A program made the translations under genes and the position numbers. The notes under the pieces were generated by a model. It saw nothing but the letters and a program-made list of their open reading frames with translations. It did no database searches and was not told the origin of the DNA. Shown piece by piece: positions 1 through 8,384 of a stretch of DNA of 33,613 bases; the first letter of the stretch is position 1; each line of letters begins with the position of its first letter. Source of the stretch: Clostridium sp. (lineage in GTDB: Bacteria > Bacillota > Clostridia > Clostridiales > Clostridiaceae). Location: NCBI GenBank assembly GCA_015058375.1, contig SVCK01000104.1, positions 1-33,613 on the forward strand, in the 5' to 3' direction.

Positions 1-45
1 AAAGACAGTAGGTAGATTTGGATTTACACAAATCTACTTACTGTC
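1..45. repeat. Dispersed 45-bp palindromic repeat, copy 1
   Basis: Two 17-nt arms (4-20 and 29-45) flank an 8-nt loop; with one G-U pair the RNA stem is fully paired. A second copy at 21365-21409 is identical at 44 of 45 positions. Copy 1 lies beyond the glnN terminator and touches the window edge, so its outer flank cannot be seen. It may serve as a bidirectional terminator, but its repetition at an unrelated site suggests a small dispersed element. Confidence 0.8.
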
Positions 46-57
46 CCAAATCGAATA

Positions 58-89
58 GAAAATGCGACCCTAATTAAGATCGCATTTTC
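58..89 (-). terminator. Intrinsic terminator of glnN
   Basis: A perfect 10-bp stem (GAAAATGCGA at 58-67, TCGCATTTTC at 80-89) sits about 90 nt past the glnN stop. Read on the minus strand, the 3' arm ends in a T-rich stretch, as expected of a Rho-independent terminator. It could work in both directions. Confidence 0.7.
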
Positions 90-178
90 TCAAAAATTTT
101 ATTTATTTTGCCTGTCTACTTGACAGGGGTCTGTTCATTGTTTAAAAATCATTCAGATACATCTCCTTTTAAATATAT

Positions 179-2278
179 TTAGATTCTATAAATTAAATCA
201 GAGTAAGTTGGGAATGGCCAGTATTCTTTTCCGACTAATAATTCTAAGCTATCAGCAGCAGATCTTACAGCTTCCATAGCAGGTATAATTTGTGATTTAT
301 AGAATGTTGCATTTTCTAATGCATCTGTATAATTATCAACTTTAGTTAGTAATGTATTTAATTTTTCAACTTCTTCATATAATTTGTTAGCAAATCCAGA
401 AATTTGAGTTAAAGTACCTTTTTCCATATCACAACTATTTGCAAGTCCAACTGCTTTTTTGCTTATAATAGTATCGCTAAGTTCTTTCATAAACTTAGTT
501 ACAGCAGGTAAAATTTGTTTTCTAGTCATGTCAACCATTGTTAATGCTTCTATATTTATAACTTTAGAGTACTCTTCTAGAAGTATTTCATATCTTGCAT
601 GCATTTCAACTTCTGTATAAATATTATTGTTTACAAATAAGTTGATATTTTTTTCTTTAATATAGTATGGAAGAGCATCAACTGTAGTTCTAAGATTTAA
701 TAATCCTCTTCTTTCAGCTTCTTCAACCCATTCTTCACTATAGTTATTTCCATTAAACACAATTCTCATATGTTTTTTTAATGTCTTTTTAATTACTTCG
801 TCTAACGCACTTTCAAAGTCTTCTTTTCCTTCAAGTTCATCAGCAAATTCTTTTAAAGATTCTGCTACTATTGTATTTAATATTACATTTGTACATGCTA
901 TTGAGAAAGTAGAACCTAACATTCTAAATTCGAATTTATTACCAGTAAATGCAAATGGTGATGTTCTATTTCTGTCTGCTGTATCTTTTTTGAATTTAGG
1001 AATTATATCAACACCTAATTCAATTTTTTCAGTTTTCTTAGGAGAATAAACTGAACCATTTAATACTGAGTCTAAGATATCAGTTAATTGATCACCTAAG
1101 AACATTGATACGATAGCTGGTGGCGCTTCATGAGCACCAAGTCTATGATCATTTCCTGCATTAGCAACAGAGATTCTTAAAAGATCTTGATATTCATCAA
1201 CAGCTTTGATTATTGCAGTTAAAAAAGTAATGAATTGTATGTTATTTTCAGGTTTATCAGTAGGATCTAGTAAATTTTCGCCTTTGTCTGTACATATTGA
1301 CCAGTTATTATGTTTTCCTGAACCATTTATACCTTCATATGGCTTTTCATGAAGTAGGCATACTAAATTATGTTTTTCAGCAACACTTTTCATAAGTTCC
1401 ATAGTTAATTGGTTATGGTCAGTTGCTTCGTTTGTATTTGCAAATATTGGAGCTAATTCATGTTGAGCTGGTGCAGCTTCGTTATGTTTTGTTTTGGCTA
1501 GAACACCTAATTTCCATAATTCTTCATCTAAGTCATCCATGTAATCTGCAACTCTAGTTTTTATATTACCAAAATAATGGTCATCCATTTCTTGACCTTT
1601 TGGAGGCATTGCACCAAATAATGTTCTACCAGTTAACATTAAATCAAGTCTTTGATCGTGATACTTTTTGTCAACTAGGAAATATTCTTGCTCAGGACCA
1701 ACAGTTATTTTTATTCTCTTAACATCATCTTTACCAAATAATTTTAAGATTCTTAAAACTTGTTTGTTTAAAGCTTCAACTGAACGTAATAGAGGAGTCT
1801 TTTTATCTAATGCTTCACCAGTATATGAATAGAATACTGTAGGAATGCAAAGTACTCCGTTTTTAATAAATGCATATGAAGTTGGATCCCATGCAGTATA
1901 TCCTCTTGCTTCAAATGTGGCTCTTAATCCGCCTGATGGAAAACTTGAAGCATCAGGTTCACCTTTAATAAGTTCTTTTCCTGAAAACTCCATTATAACT
2001 TCTCCACCATCTACTGGAGTTATAAAAGCATCATGTTTTTCAGCTGTTATTCCAGTCATAGGTTGGAACCAGTGAGTATAGTGAGTTACACCTTTTTCAA
2101 GAGCCCAATCTTTCATTGCATTTGCAATTACATTTGCAATTTCAAGATTTAAAGGAGAGTTAGTTGCAATAGCTTTCTTTAAATCTTTATAAGTTTGTTT
2201 CGGCAAACGTTCTTTCATTGTGGTATCATTAAATACCATACTTCCGAAAAGTTCTGGTACAAAGTTTTTCTTATCCAT
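179..2278 (-). CDS. glnN: Glutamine synthetase type III (GSIII)
   Basis: 699 residues, the normal size for GSIII and far longer than type I enzymes (about 440). It makes glutamine from glutamate, ammonia and ATP in the cytoplasm. GSIII signatures are visible: an N-terminal region with THWFQPMTG and the following TAEKHDAF, then [30 protein letters not shown], the [15 protein letters not shown] block, the GSGKHNNWS nucleotide/glutamate loop and [16 protein letters not shown]. The ATG follows a clear AAGGAGG (minus strand, 2294-2288). The gene diverges from glnA and has its own promoter and a terminator-like leader hairpin with an ANTAR-type hexaloop, so regulated antitermination is likely. A second glutamine synthetase beside glnA suggests division of labour by nitrogen state; that is inference. 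Confidence 0.97.
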   Translation of the reverse strand: MDKKNFVPELFGSMVFNDTTMKERLPKQTYKDLKKAIATNSPLNLEIANVIANAMKDWALEKGVTHYTHWFQPMTGITAEKHDAFITPVDGGEVIMEFSGKELIKGEPDASSFPSGGLRATFEARGYTAWDPTSYAFIKNGVLCIPTVFYSYTGEALDKKTPLLRSVEALNKQVLRILKLFGKDDVKRIKITVGPEQEYFLVDKKYHDQRLDLMLTGRTLFGAMPPKGQEMDDHYFGNIKTRVADYMDDLDEELWKLGVLAKTKHNEAAPAQHELAPIFANTNEATDHNQLTMELMKSVAEKHNLVCLLHEKPYEGINGSGKHNNWSICTDKGENLLDPTDKPENNIQFITFLTAIIKAVDEYQDLLRISVANAGNDHRLGAHEAPPAIVSMFLGDQLTDILDSVLNGSVYSPKKTEKIELGVDIIPKFKKDTADRNRTSPFAFTGNKFEFRMLGSTFSIACTNVILNTIVAESLKEFADELEGKEDFESALDEVIKKTLKKHMRIVFNGNNYSEEWVEEAERRGLLNLRTTVDALPYYIKEKNINLFVNNNIYTEVEMHARYEILLEEYSKVINIEALTMVDMTRKQILPAVTKFMKELSDTIISKKAVGLANSCDMEKGTLTQISGFANKLYEEVEKLNTLLTKVDNYTDALENATFYKSQIIPAMEAVRSAADSLELLVGKEYWPFPTYSDLIYRI

Positions 2279-2306
2279 ATAATAAATCCTCCTTGATAAT
2301 AAAAAT

Positions 2307-2349
2307 GGCGCTATATGTGTTTCTATATCACATACAGCGCCGTTGCTAT
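2307..2349 (-). promoter_or_regulatory. glnN leader attenuator with ANTAR-type hexaloop hairpin
   Basis: On the minus strand the leader can form a terminator (GGCGCTGTATGTG pairing with CACATATAGCGCC, 9-nt loop, then ATTTTTATT). Overlapping its 5' arm is a small hairpin, ATAGC [AACGGC] GCTGT (minus 2349 to 2334), whose hexaloop has A at position 1 and G at position 4, the two conserved bases of ANTAR target loops. The terminator loop also contains ATAGAA (A1, G4), which could be closed by a U-A pair with one bulged A on the UGUG/CACA stem. Pairing the first hairpin disrupts the base of the terminator. Motif knowledge is from published ANTAR systems; function here is inferred. Confidence 0.6.
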
Positions 2350-2356
2350 TAAGGTA

Positions 2357-2385
2357 ATTATATTACTAAAATATAGAAAATGCAA
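2357..2385 (-). promoter_or_regulatory. Sigma-A promoter of glnN
   Basis: Minus strand: TTGCAT (2385-2380), a 17-nt spacer, and a consensus TATAAT (2362-2357). The expected start, near 2350, falls at the base of the hexaloop hairpin, so the whole attenuator is transcribed. Confidence 0.75.
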
Positions 2386-2403
2386 TAGTATATTTAAAAA
2401 TTG

Positions 2404-2432
2404 TTGACAAAAAAATAGCAATCCAATACAAT
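2404..2432 (+). promoter_or_regulatory. glnA promoter P1 (upstream of attenuator)
   Basis: Consensus TTGACA (2404-2409), a 17-nt spacer, and TACAAT (2427-2432). The predicted start is near 2439, some 13 nt before the hexaloop hairpin of the leader. This is the best promoter match in the region and would deliver transcripts straight into the terminator at 2457-2509. Confidence 0.8.
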
Positions 2433-2451
2433 TATTATAGAAATATTATTT

Positions 2452-2509
2452 GGAACAAAGGCGTTCTTAAATAAACGTGTTATCACGTTTATTAAGGTAC
2501 GCCTTTTTT
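2452..2509 (+). promoter_or_regulatory. glnA leader attenuator: terminator overlapped by ANTAR-type hexaloop hairpin
   Basis: A long terminator stem runs AAAGGCGT-CTTAA-TAAACGTG (2457-2479), loop TTAT, then the complementary arm ending at GCC, followed by six T (2504-2509). The alternative hairpin GGAAC [AAAGGC] GTTCT (2452-2467) uses the terminator's 5' base and carries a hexaloop with A1 and G4. Forming it would unpair the AAAGGCGT/ACGCCTTT clamp and permit read-through. A second, weak hexaloop (AACGTG, 2474-2479) could be closed only by a bulged 3-bp stem. The ANTAR protein encoded two genes downstream is the obvious candidate ligand. Confidence 0.65.
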
Positions 2510-2676
2510 AACGTTTAAAAAAGTATTTTGCTTTTGAAAAAAATTTGCATTGCTTTAGAGCAAAAGTTGCTTATTACAATCTTAAAAGCGTGATGCTATA
2601 GCTATTTTGTTTTATATTAATACTAAAAACCACTAATTTATTGTAGATAAAATTAATTAATAATATTTTGTGATAG

Positions 2677-2685
2677 TGGTATAAT
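2677..2685 (+). promoter_or_regulatory. Possible glnA promoter P2 (extended -10)
   Basis: TGGTATAAT is a perfect extended -10 element about 38 nt before the GTG start; only a poor -35 (TTAATA, 2657-2662) lies 17 nt upstream. Transcripts from here would skip the attenuator. The 2512-2660 interval before it holds no gene and only weak AT-rich pairings. Confidence 0.5.
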
Positions 2686-2705
2686 GGTGAATAATAATTT
2701 ATAGG

Positions 2706-2721
2706 AAAAAGGGGGCTTTTT
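2706..2721 (+). promoter_or_regulatory. Ribosome-site hairpin of glnA
   Basis: The G-run used as the ribosome binding site (2711-2715) sits almost entirely in the GGGG loop of a perfect 6-bp stem AAAAAG/CTTTTT that ends one base before the GTG start. This explains the choice of GTG and hints at a structural limit on translation. Confidence 0.5.
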
Positions 2722-2722
2722 A

Positions 2723-4048
2723 GTGGATCAAACAATTGCTGAAATATTAGAGTTTGTAGAAGAAAATGATATCAAGTTTATTAAATTGCAATTTTGTGAT
2801 ATTTTTGGAGAGTTAAAAAATATATCAATAATGTCAAGACAGTTAAAAAAGGCTTTCTTAGATGGAATAAGTTTTGATGCTTCATCTGTGAAAGGTTTTT
2901 TAAATATTGAAGAATCAGATTTGTTACTATTTCCAGATCCATCAACATTTACAATTTTGCCTTGGAGGTCTCAAGAAGGAAGAGTCGCAAGATTTTTTTG
3001 TTACATAAAAACGCCAAATGGTAAAATTTTTGATGGAGATTCAAGACATGTTCTTTCAAAAGCAGTACAACAATTTTGGAATCTAGGTTATACAGCTAAA
3101 GTGGGTCCTGAATTTGAGTTTTATTTATTTAAAACAGATGATGAAGGAGAACCAATATTAATACCACATGATACAGCAGGCTACTTTGAAGTGGCACCAT
3201 TTGATAAGGGAGAAAACATAAGAAGAGAGATATGTCTTACATTAGAAGAAATGGGATTAAAACCTGAAACATCACATCATGAATCGGGTCCTGGACAAAA
3301 TGAAATAGACTTTAGATATGATGAACCTATGATATCAGCAGATAACTCTGTTACATTTAAAAATGTAACGAAGACTATTTCAAGTTTAAATGGACTTCAC
3401 GCAAGCTTTATGCCTAAACCAATTATAAATAAAAGTGGTTCAGGCCTTCATATAAATATATCTATAGAAAAAGAAGATAAAAATTTATTCCGTAATGGTG
3501 AAGATGGTATGCATTCAGCAGAAGCTGAAAGTTTTATAGCAGGAATTATGAATAGAATGAGAGAAATTACTGCTATATTAAATCCAACAGTAAACTCTTA
3601 TAAAAGATTTGGAGCATATGAAGCACCTAAGTATATAACATGGTCTCATCAAAATAGATCTCAGCTTATTAGAATTCCAGCATCAACAGGAAGATATAGC
3701 AGAATGGAACTTAGAAGCCCAGATAGTACATGTAATCCGTATTTAGCATTTGCAGTTTTATTACATGCAGGAATGGAAGGTATCAAGGAGAAAATGACAC
3801 TGCCTAAAGCAGTAGAAGGAAATCTTTATAATATGCAGATTGAAAAACAAGAAAAATTGCCTTTAACTTTAAAAGAAGCTTTAGATGAAATGTCAAAGAG
3901 TGAATTTGTTAAAGGTATATTAGGAGATTTTATTTATAACAAATTCTTGAGAAACAAATATAATGAATGGAAGGAATATGAAAGTAAGGTGGCTACTCAT
4001 TCAGAAATTAGTGAATGGGAAATAAATAATTATTTTTATAAACTTTAA
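2723..4048 (+). CDS. glnA: Glutamine synthetase type I
   Basis: 441 residues, standard for GSI. It catalyses ATP-dependent synthesis of glutamine from glutamate and ammonia in a cytoplasmic dodecamer. Visible features are the N-terminal beta-grasp (residues about 15-100, KFIKLQFCDIFGELKN, FDASSVKGF), the GPEFEFYLF glutamate/metal site, HHESGPGQNEIDFRYDEP, the GSGLHINIS nucleotide loop, NSYKRFGAYEAP and the NRSQLIRIPASTGRYSRMELRSPD block. The length and lack of an obvious insertion fit the GSI-alpha form of Firmicutes. Start is GTG with GGGGG upstream. It is first gene of glnA-nitR-dapF-pyrG-dapL. Control is by promoter P1 plus the leader attenuator, and possibly P2. Confidence 0.97.
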   Translation: MDQTIAEILEFVEENDIKFIKLQFCDIFGELKNISIMSRQLKKAFLDGISFDASSVKGFLNIEESDLLLFPDPSTFTILPWRSQEGRVARFFCYIKTPNGKIFDGDSRHVLSKAVQQFWNLGYTAKVGPEFEFYLFKTDDEGEPILIPHDTAGYFEVAPFDKGENIRREICLTLEEMGLKPETSHHESGPGQNEIDFRYDEPMISADNSVTFKNVTKTISSLNGLHASFMPKPIINKSGSGLHINISIEKEDKNLFRNGEDGMHSAEAESFIAGIMNRMREITAILNPTVNSYKRFGAYEAPKYITWSHQNRSQLIRIPASTGRYSRMELRSPDSTCNPYLAFAVLLHAGMEGIKEKMTLPKAVEGNLYNMQIEKQEKLPLTLKEALDEMSKSEFVKGILGDFIYNKFLRNKYNEWKEYESKVATHSEISEWEINNYFYKL

Positions 4049-4076
4049 TTTGTGATTAGTTTCTAGGAGGTGTTAT

Positions 4077-4646
4077 ATGAATAAAATATTATTAGTATGC
4101 AGTTCTGAAAAGGGAACAAAAGTGTATACTGAAAATTTAAATAGTATGGGGTATGTTCATATTGACACTGAAAATAATGGAGGATCAGCAAGAAGAAGAT
4201 TACTTCGAGAGAGCTATGATGTGGTAATAATAGATACGCCATTGAGAGATGAATTTGGAAGCGATTTTGCAATTGAAATTAGTCAAGTGCAAAATAGTGG
4301 CGTGATTTTAGTGGTAAAGGCTGAAAAATCAGAGTTAGTATCTTCAAAAGTGGAGGATTATGGTGTGTTTGTAATACCTAAGCCTTTTACAAAGTCAATG
4401 TTTCATCAGGGGATTAAATTTGTTTTTACTTCTTTAAAAAGATTTAGGATTATAAATAAAGAAAAAAATAGATTGTTAAGACAGGTTGATGATATAAAAA
4501 AAATTGATAGAGCAAAATGTCTTCTTATTCAGCATAACAATATGACAGAAGAACAGGCACATAAATATTTAGAAAAAAAAGCTATGGATTCTAGATTAAC
4601 TAGAAGAGAAGTAGCTGATAAAATAATAAATTATTTAGGAGTTTAG
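4077..4646 (+). CDS. nitR: ANTAR-domain RNA-binding antiterminator (NitR-like)
   Basis: 189 residues. The N-terminal 110 residues fold like a response-regulator receiver: the central YDVVIIDTPLRDEFG keeps the phosphoacceptor-like Asp and VIPKPF keeps the conserved Lys, but the acidic pair normally at the end of strand 1 is replaced by CSSEK, so phosphorylation is doubtful. A helical linker (about 115-135) leads to the ANTAR domain (about 135-185: IDRAKCLLIQHNNMTEEQAH and the following KYLEKKAMDSRLTRREVADKII). ANTAR domains bind paired hexaloop hairpins to stop terminator formation. It follows glnA by 28 nt with AGGAGG before the ATG. I recall NitR as the name of the glnA-linked ANTAR protein in solventogenic clostridia; the symbol rests on context. 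Its likely targets are the glnA and glnN leaders. Confidence 0.9.
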   Translation: MNKILLVCSSEKGTKVYTENLNSMGYVHIDTENNGGSARRRLLRESYDVVIIDTPLRDEFGSDFAIEISQVQNSGVILVVKAEKSELVSSKVEDYGVFVIPKPFTKSMFHQGIKFVFTSLKRFRIINKEKNRLLRQVDDIKKIDRAKCLLIQHNNMTEEQAHKYLEKKAMDSRLTRREVADKIINYLGV

Positions 4647-4648
4647 TT

Positions 4649-5479
4649 ATGGAATTTACAAAGATGCAAGGCATAGGAAATGATTATATATATTTTAATT
4701 GTATGAATCAAGAAATTAAAAATCCAGAAGAATTATCAAAAAAGTTAAGTGATAGACATTTTGGTGTTGGGGGTGATGGTATTGTTTTGATTATGCCATC
4801 AAATAAAGCAGATTTTAGAATGCGTATGTTTAATGCTGATGGCTCTGAAGGTAAGATGTGTGGAAATGCTTCTAGATGTATAGGAAAATATGTGTATGAT
4901 AAAAAGCTCACTGATAAAACCCAAGTGACTTTAGAAACTTTAGCAGGAATTAAAACTTTAAATTTAATTGTAAAAGAAGGTAAGGTTACTGAAGTAGAAG
5001 TTAATATGGGAGAAGCTATTACTGAGCCTAAAAAAATACCGGCTTTATTTGATAAAGACATAGTAGTGAATGAAAAAATAGATGTTTGTGGTGAAGAGTA
5101 TAAGATTACTTGTGTTTCAATGGGAAATCCTCATTGCATAGTTTTTATGGATGGGATTGATGATTTGGAAATTGAAAAGATAGGTCCGAAGTTTGAAAAT
5201 CATAAATTATTTCCTGAAAGAATTAATACTGAATTTGTAGAGGTAATTGATAAAAATACTCTTAAGATGAGAGTATGGGAAAGAGGAAGTGGTGAAACTC
5301 TTGCATGTGGTACAGGAGCGTGTGCAGTTACTGTTGCTTCAGTATTAAATAATTTTTGTAGCAGGGATGAAGAAATTACAGTTAAACTTTTAGGTGGAGA
5401 TTTAAAAATTAAATATTTATCTAATGGATTAGTGTATATGACAGGACCAGCAGAATTTGTTTTTGAAGGAAGGATGTAA
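4649..5479 (+). CDS. dapF: Diaminopimelate epimerase
   Basis: 276 residues, the usual size. It converts LL- to meso-diaminopimelate, the last step before lysine and the cross-link residue of peptidoglycan. Both catalytic cysteines are present in their motifs: Cys71 in [13 protein letters not shown] and Cys220 in [15 protein letters not shown]. The N-terminus [14 protein letters not shown] and [10 protein letters not shown] are typical. The ATG lies two bases after the nitR stop, with its ribosome site (TTAGGAG) inside the end of nitR, so translation is probably coupled. dapL, the preceding step in the aminotransferase variant of the pathway, is two genes downstream. Confidence 0.97.
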   Translation: MEFTKMQGIGNDYIYFNCMNQEIKNPEELSKKLSDRHFGVGGDGIVLIMPSNKADFRMRMFNADGSEGKMCGNASRCIGKYVYDKKLTDKTQVTLETLAGIKTLNLIVKEGKVTEVEVNMGEAITEPKKIPALFDKDIVVNEKIDVCGEEYKITCVSMGNPHCIVFMDGIDDLEIEKIGPKFENHKLFPERINTEFVEVIDKNTLKMRVWERGSGETLACGTGACAVTVASVLNNFCSRDEEITVKLLGGDLKIKYLSNGLVYMTGPAEFVFEGRM

Positions 5480-5481
5480 AA

Positions 5482-7122
5482 ATGGATAAGAAGTATATTT
5501 TTGTTACAGGAGGAGTGGTATCTGGATTAGGAAAGGGGATAACAGCAGCATCGCTTGGAAGACTTTTGAAAAGTAGAGGATTAAAAGTAGCAGCTCAAAA
5601 GTTTGATCCATATATTAATATAGACCCAGGTACTATGAGCCCATTTCAACATGGTGAAGTATTTGTGACAGATGACGGAGCAGAAACAGATTTGGATTTA
5701 GGACATTATGAGAGATTTATAGATGAAAATCTTAATAAATATTCTAATATTACAACAGGAAAAGTTTATTGGAATGTTTTAAATAAGGAAAGAAAAGGTG
5801 AATATCTAGGAGATACTGTTCAGGTTATTCCACATATAACTAATGAAATAAAAAATCAAGTATATTCATTAGGAGAGGTAACAGATAGCGATATAATTAT
5901 TACAGAAATTGGTGGTACTGTTGGAGATATTGAATCAACACCCTTTTTAGAAGCTATAAGACAAGTATCATTAGAAGTAGGAAGGGAAAATTGTCTTTTT
6001 ATTCATGTAACATTAGTTCCATATATAGCTGGTTCAGAAGAATTAAAATCTAAGCCAACACAACATAGTGTTAAAGAATTACAAGGTCTTGGAATTAAGC
6101 CAGATATAATAATGTGTAGATGTGATATTCCTATGACTGAAGAAGTTAAGAAAAAAATTGCTTTATTCTGTAATGTTAAGAGTGATTGTGTTATGGAAAA
6201 TAGTACAGTATCTGTGCTTTATGAAGTGCCATTAATGCTTGAAAAAAGTAATTTTTCTGAAATAGTTTGTAGAGAACTTGGAATAAAGAATACAAAATGT
6301 AAACTTGAAGATTGGACAGCTTTAGTTGAGAAAATTAAATCAGCTAAAGAGGAGATAAAAATAGGCATTATAGGAAAGTATGTTCAATTACATGATGCTT
6401 ATATATCAGTAGTTGAAAGTCTTAAACATGCTGGCTATCAAAATGGTGCTAATATAAATATTGAGTGGATAGATAGTGAAAATATTAATAAAGATACTGT
6501 TGATGAATTATTAAAAGACTGCAAAGGTATAGTAGTACCAGGTGGCTTTGGTAATAGAGGGGTTGAAGGTAAAATTCAAGCTGTAAAATATGCAAGAGAA
6601 AATGACTTACCTTTCTTAGGTATTTGTCTAGGAATGCAAGTTGCAGTAATAGAATATGGACGTAATGTACTTGGCCTTAAAAATGCAAATTCAAGAGAAT
6701 TTGATGAAATAACAGAAAATCCAGTTATAGATTTAATGAGTAATCAAATTGGAGTTCAAAGTAAGGGCGGAACAATGAGATTAGGATCATATCCATGTAA
6801 AGTAGATAAAAATAGCAAATTATATAAACTTTATGGTTCTGAATTAATTCACGAAAGACATAGGCATAGATTTGAATTTAATAATGATTATAGAGAAAAG
6901 TACATAAAAGGTGGGTTGACTTTAAGTGGTATTTCGCCAGATGGAAGGTTAGTTGAAGCTGTTGAACTTGCAGAAAATAAATTTTTTATTGCAGTTCAGT
7001 ATCATCCGGAATTTTTATCACGTCCTAATAGACCACACCCATTATTTGTAGGGCTTGTAAAAGCTGCAAAGGAGGATTCAAATGCTAAAAATAAACAAGA
7101 ATTATTTAAGCCTGAAAGATAG
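5482..7122 (+). CDS. pyrG: CTP synthase (glutamine-hydrolysing)
   Basis: 546 residues, slightly longer than the typical 535. It aminates UTP to CTP using glutamine. The synthetase domain (1-270) shows [40 protein letters not shown] and [11 protein letters not shown]. The class I amidotransferase domain (about 290-535) has nucleophile Cys382 in FLGICLGMQ and the His508/Glu510 pair in QYHPEF. It starts two bases after dapF. Its last 13 codons overlap the start of dapL in another frame, so the C-terminal tail was probably shaped by that overlap. Sitting in the glnA operon, it consumes the product of the first gene. Confidence 0.97.
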   Translation: MDKKYIFVTGGVVSGLGKGITAASLGRLLKSRGLKVAAQKFDPYINIDPGTMSPFQHGEVFVTDDGAETDLDLGHYERFIDENLNKYSNITTGKVYWNVLNKERKGEYLGDTVQVIPHITNEIKNQVYSLGEVTDSDIIITEIGGTVGDIESTPFLEAIRQVSLEVGRENCLFIHVTLVPYIAGSEELKSKPTQHSVKELQGLGIKPDIIMCRCDIPMTEEVKKKIALFCNVKSDCVMENSTVSVLYEVPLMLEKSNFSEIVCRELGIKNTKCKLEDWTALVEKIKSAKEEIKIGIIGKYVQLHDAYISVVESLKHAGYQNGANINIEWIDSENINKDTVDELLKDCKGIVVPGGFGNRGVEGKIQAVKYARENDLPFLGICLGMQVAVIEYGRNVLGLKNANSREFDEITENPVIDLMSNQIGVQSKGGTMRLGSYPCKVDKNSKLYKLYGSELIHERHRHRFEFNNDYREKYIKGGLTLSGISPDGRLVEAVELAENKFFIAVQYHPEFLSRPNRPHPLFVGLVKAAKEDSNAKNKQELFKPER

Positions 7123-8266
7123 TTATTTATTTGCAAACATAGCTCATAAAGTAAATGCATATAAGGAAAATAATCCTGATAAAAATGTTATTTCATTAGG
7201 AATTGGAGATGTTGTTCTTCCAATTTGTGAACCTGTAGTAGAAGCTTTAAGAGTTGGAGTAGAGGATATGTCTAAGAAAGAAACATTTAAAGGGTACGGG
7301 CCTGAACAAGGATATATGTTCTTAAGAAATGTTCTTCAAGACTATTATAAAGGATTTAATGTGAAATTAGATTGTGATGAAATATTTGTTAGCGATGGAG
7401 CTAAGAGTGATTTAGGAAATATACTAGATTTATTCGATAAAGATAATGTTGTATTAATTCCAGATCCAGTCTATCCAGCATATGTTGATACAAATGTAAT
7501 GGATGGTAGAAAGATTATATATAGTAATAGTAGTATAGAAACAGGATTTTTGGGAATGCCTGATTATAATGTAAAAGCAGATTTGATTTATATATGTTCT
7601 CCTAATAATCCAACTGGAGCTGCTTATAATAGGGAACAATTAACTAAATGGGTTGAATATGCGAAGGAAATTGGAGCATTAATATTGTTTGATGCAGCAT
7701 ATGAAGCGTTTATTGAAAGTGATGAAATACCTCATAGTATATACGAAATTCCAGGAGCCAAGAAATGTGCAATAGAAGTATGTTCACTATCAAAAACAGC
7801 TGGCTTTACAGGATTAAGATGTGGATACACTATAGTACCTCATGCTTTAAAATTTGATGGTGTTGAACTTAATAAACTATGGCTTAGAAGACAAACAACT
7901 AAATATAATGGAGTTCCATATATTGTTCAAAAAGCTGCATCTGCAGTATTTAGTAAAGAAGGTATATCTAAGACTAAAAAAGTTATATCGTATTATAAGG
8001 AAAATGCTAAGATTATTGCTGCAGCATTAAAAGAATTAAACATAAAATATGTTGGTGGTGAAAATTCTCCATATATCTGGCTAAGATGTCCTAATAATAC
8101 GAAGTCGTGGGATTTCTTTGATAAGTTATTGGAAGAGGCTAATATAGTAGGAACACCAGGTGTGGGTTTTGGAAATAATGGAGAAGGATTCTTTCGTTTA
8201 AGCTGTTTTGCAGAAAGAGATGATGTTTTAGAAGCTGTTAAGAGATTAAAAAAATTGAAATTCTAA
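7082..8266 (+). CDS. dapL: LL-diaminopimelate aminotransferase
   Basis: 394 residues, class I/II PLP aminotransferase of the DapL type. It converts tetrahydrodipicolinate and glutamate directly to LL-diaminopimelate, bypassing the succinylated or acetylated routes; DapF then epimerises the product. The N-terminus [20 protein letters not shown] and LGIGDVVLP match DapL, followed by [18 protein letters not shown] and the PLP lysine Lys238 in [16 protein letters not shown]. The ATG has AAAGGAGG at 7069-7076 inside pyrG and overlaps pyrG by 41 nt; conservation of the N-terminus supports this start. It is last gene of the operon. Confidence 0.95.
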   Translation: MLKINKNYLSLKDSYLFANIAHKVNAYKENNPDKNVISLGIGDVVLPICEPVVEALRVGVEDMSKKETFKGYGPEQGYMFLRNVLQDYYKGFNVKLDCDEIFVSDGAKSDLGNILDLFDKDNVVLIPDPVYPAYVDTNVMDGRKIIYSNSSIETGFLGMPDYNVKADLIYICSPNNPTGAAYNREQLTKWVEYAKEIGALILFDAAYEAFIESDEIPHSIYEIPGAKKCAIEVCSLSKTAGFTGLRCGYTIVPHALKFDGVELNKLWLRRQTTKYNGVPYIVQKAASAVFSKEGISKTKKVISYYKENAKIIAAALKELNIKYVGGENSPYIWLRCPNNTKSWDFFDKLLEEANIVGTPGVGFGNNGEGFFRLSCFAERDDVLEAVKRLKKLKF

Positions 8267-8280
8267 TTCTTTCATATAGA

Positions 8281-8312
8281 AAAGTCGAGAGTTATTGCTC
8301 TTGGCTTTTTTT
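8281..8312 (+). terminator. Terminator of the glnA-dapL operon
   Basis: An 11-bp stem with two G-U pairs (AAAGTCGAGAG / CTCTTGGCTTT), 6-nt loop, then a T run, 14 nt after dapL. Confidence 0.85.
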
Positions 8313-8384
8313 GCATATTAATAAAATAATCTACATATAAAAATAGTATAATTAGTTATTTAAGATATGATGTGGGGGAAAAGT

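Noticed and set aside
111..127. CCTGTC-TACTT-GACAGG hairpin downstream of glnN as a terminator
   Set aside because: The 6-bp stem has no T run on either side; the hairpin at 58-89 is the better terminator.
2431..2450. First hexaloop (ATAGAA, 2437-2442) of a canonical ANTAR pair ahead of the glnA hairpin
   Set aside because: It overlaps the predicted transcription start and cannot be closed by a continuous stem, so it would not be in the RNA as a hairpin.
2512..2660. A small RNA or gene in the glnA upstream region
   Set aside because: Only short AT-rich pairings and no promoter-terminator pair were seen.
4708..5061. 117-codon open frame antisense to dapF
   Set aside because: It mirrors a conserved enzyme gene and shows no start signal of its own.
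8367..8384. Upstream ATG start of the radical SAM gene
   Set aside because: The G-rich ribosome site lies downstream of it and fits the ATG at 8385.
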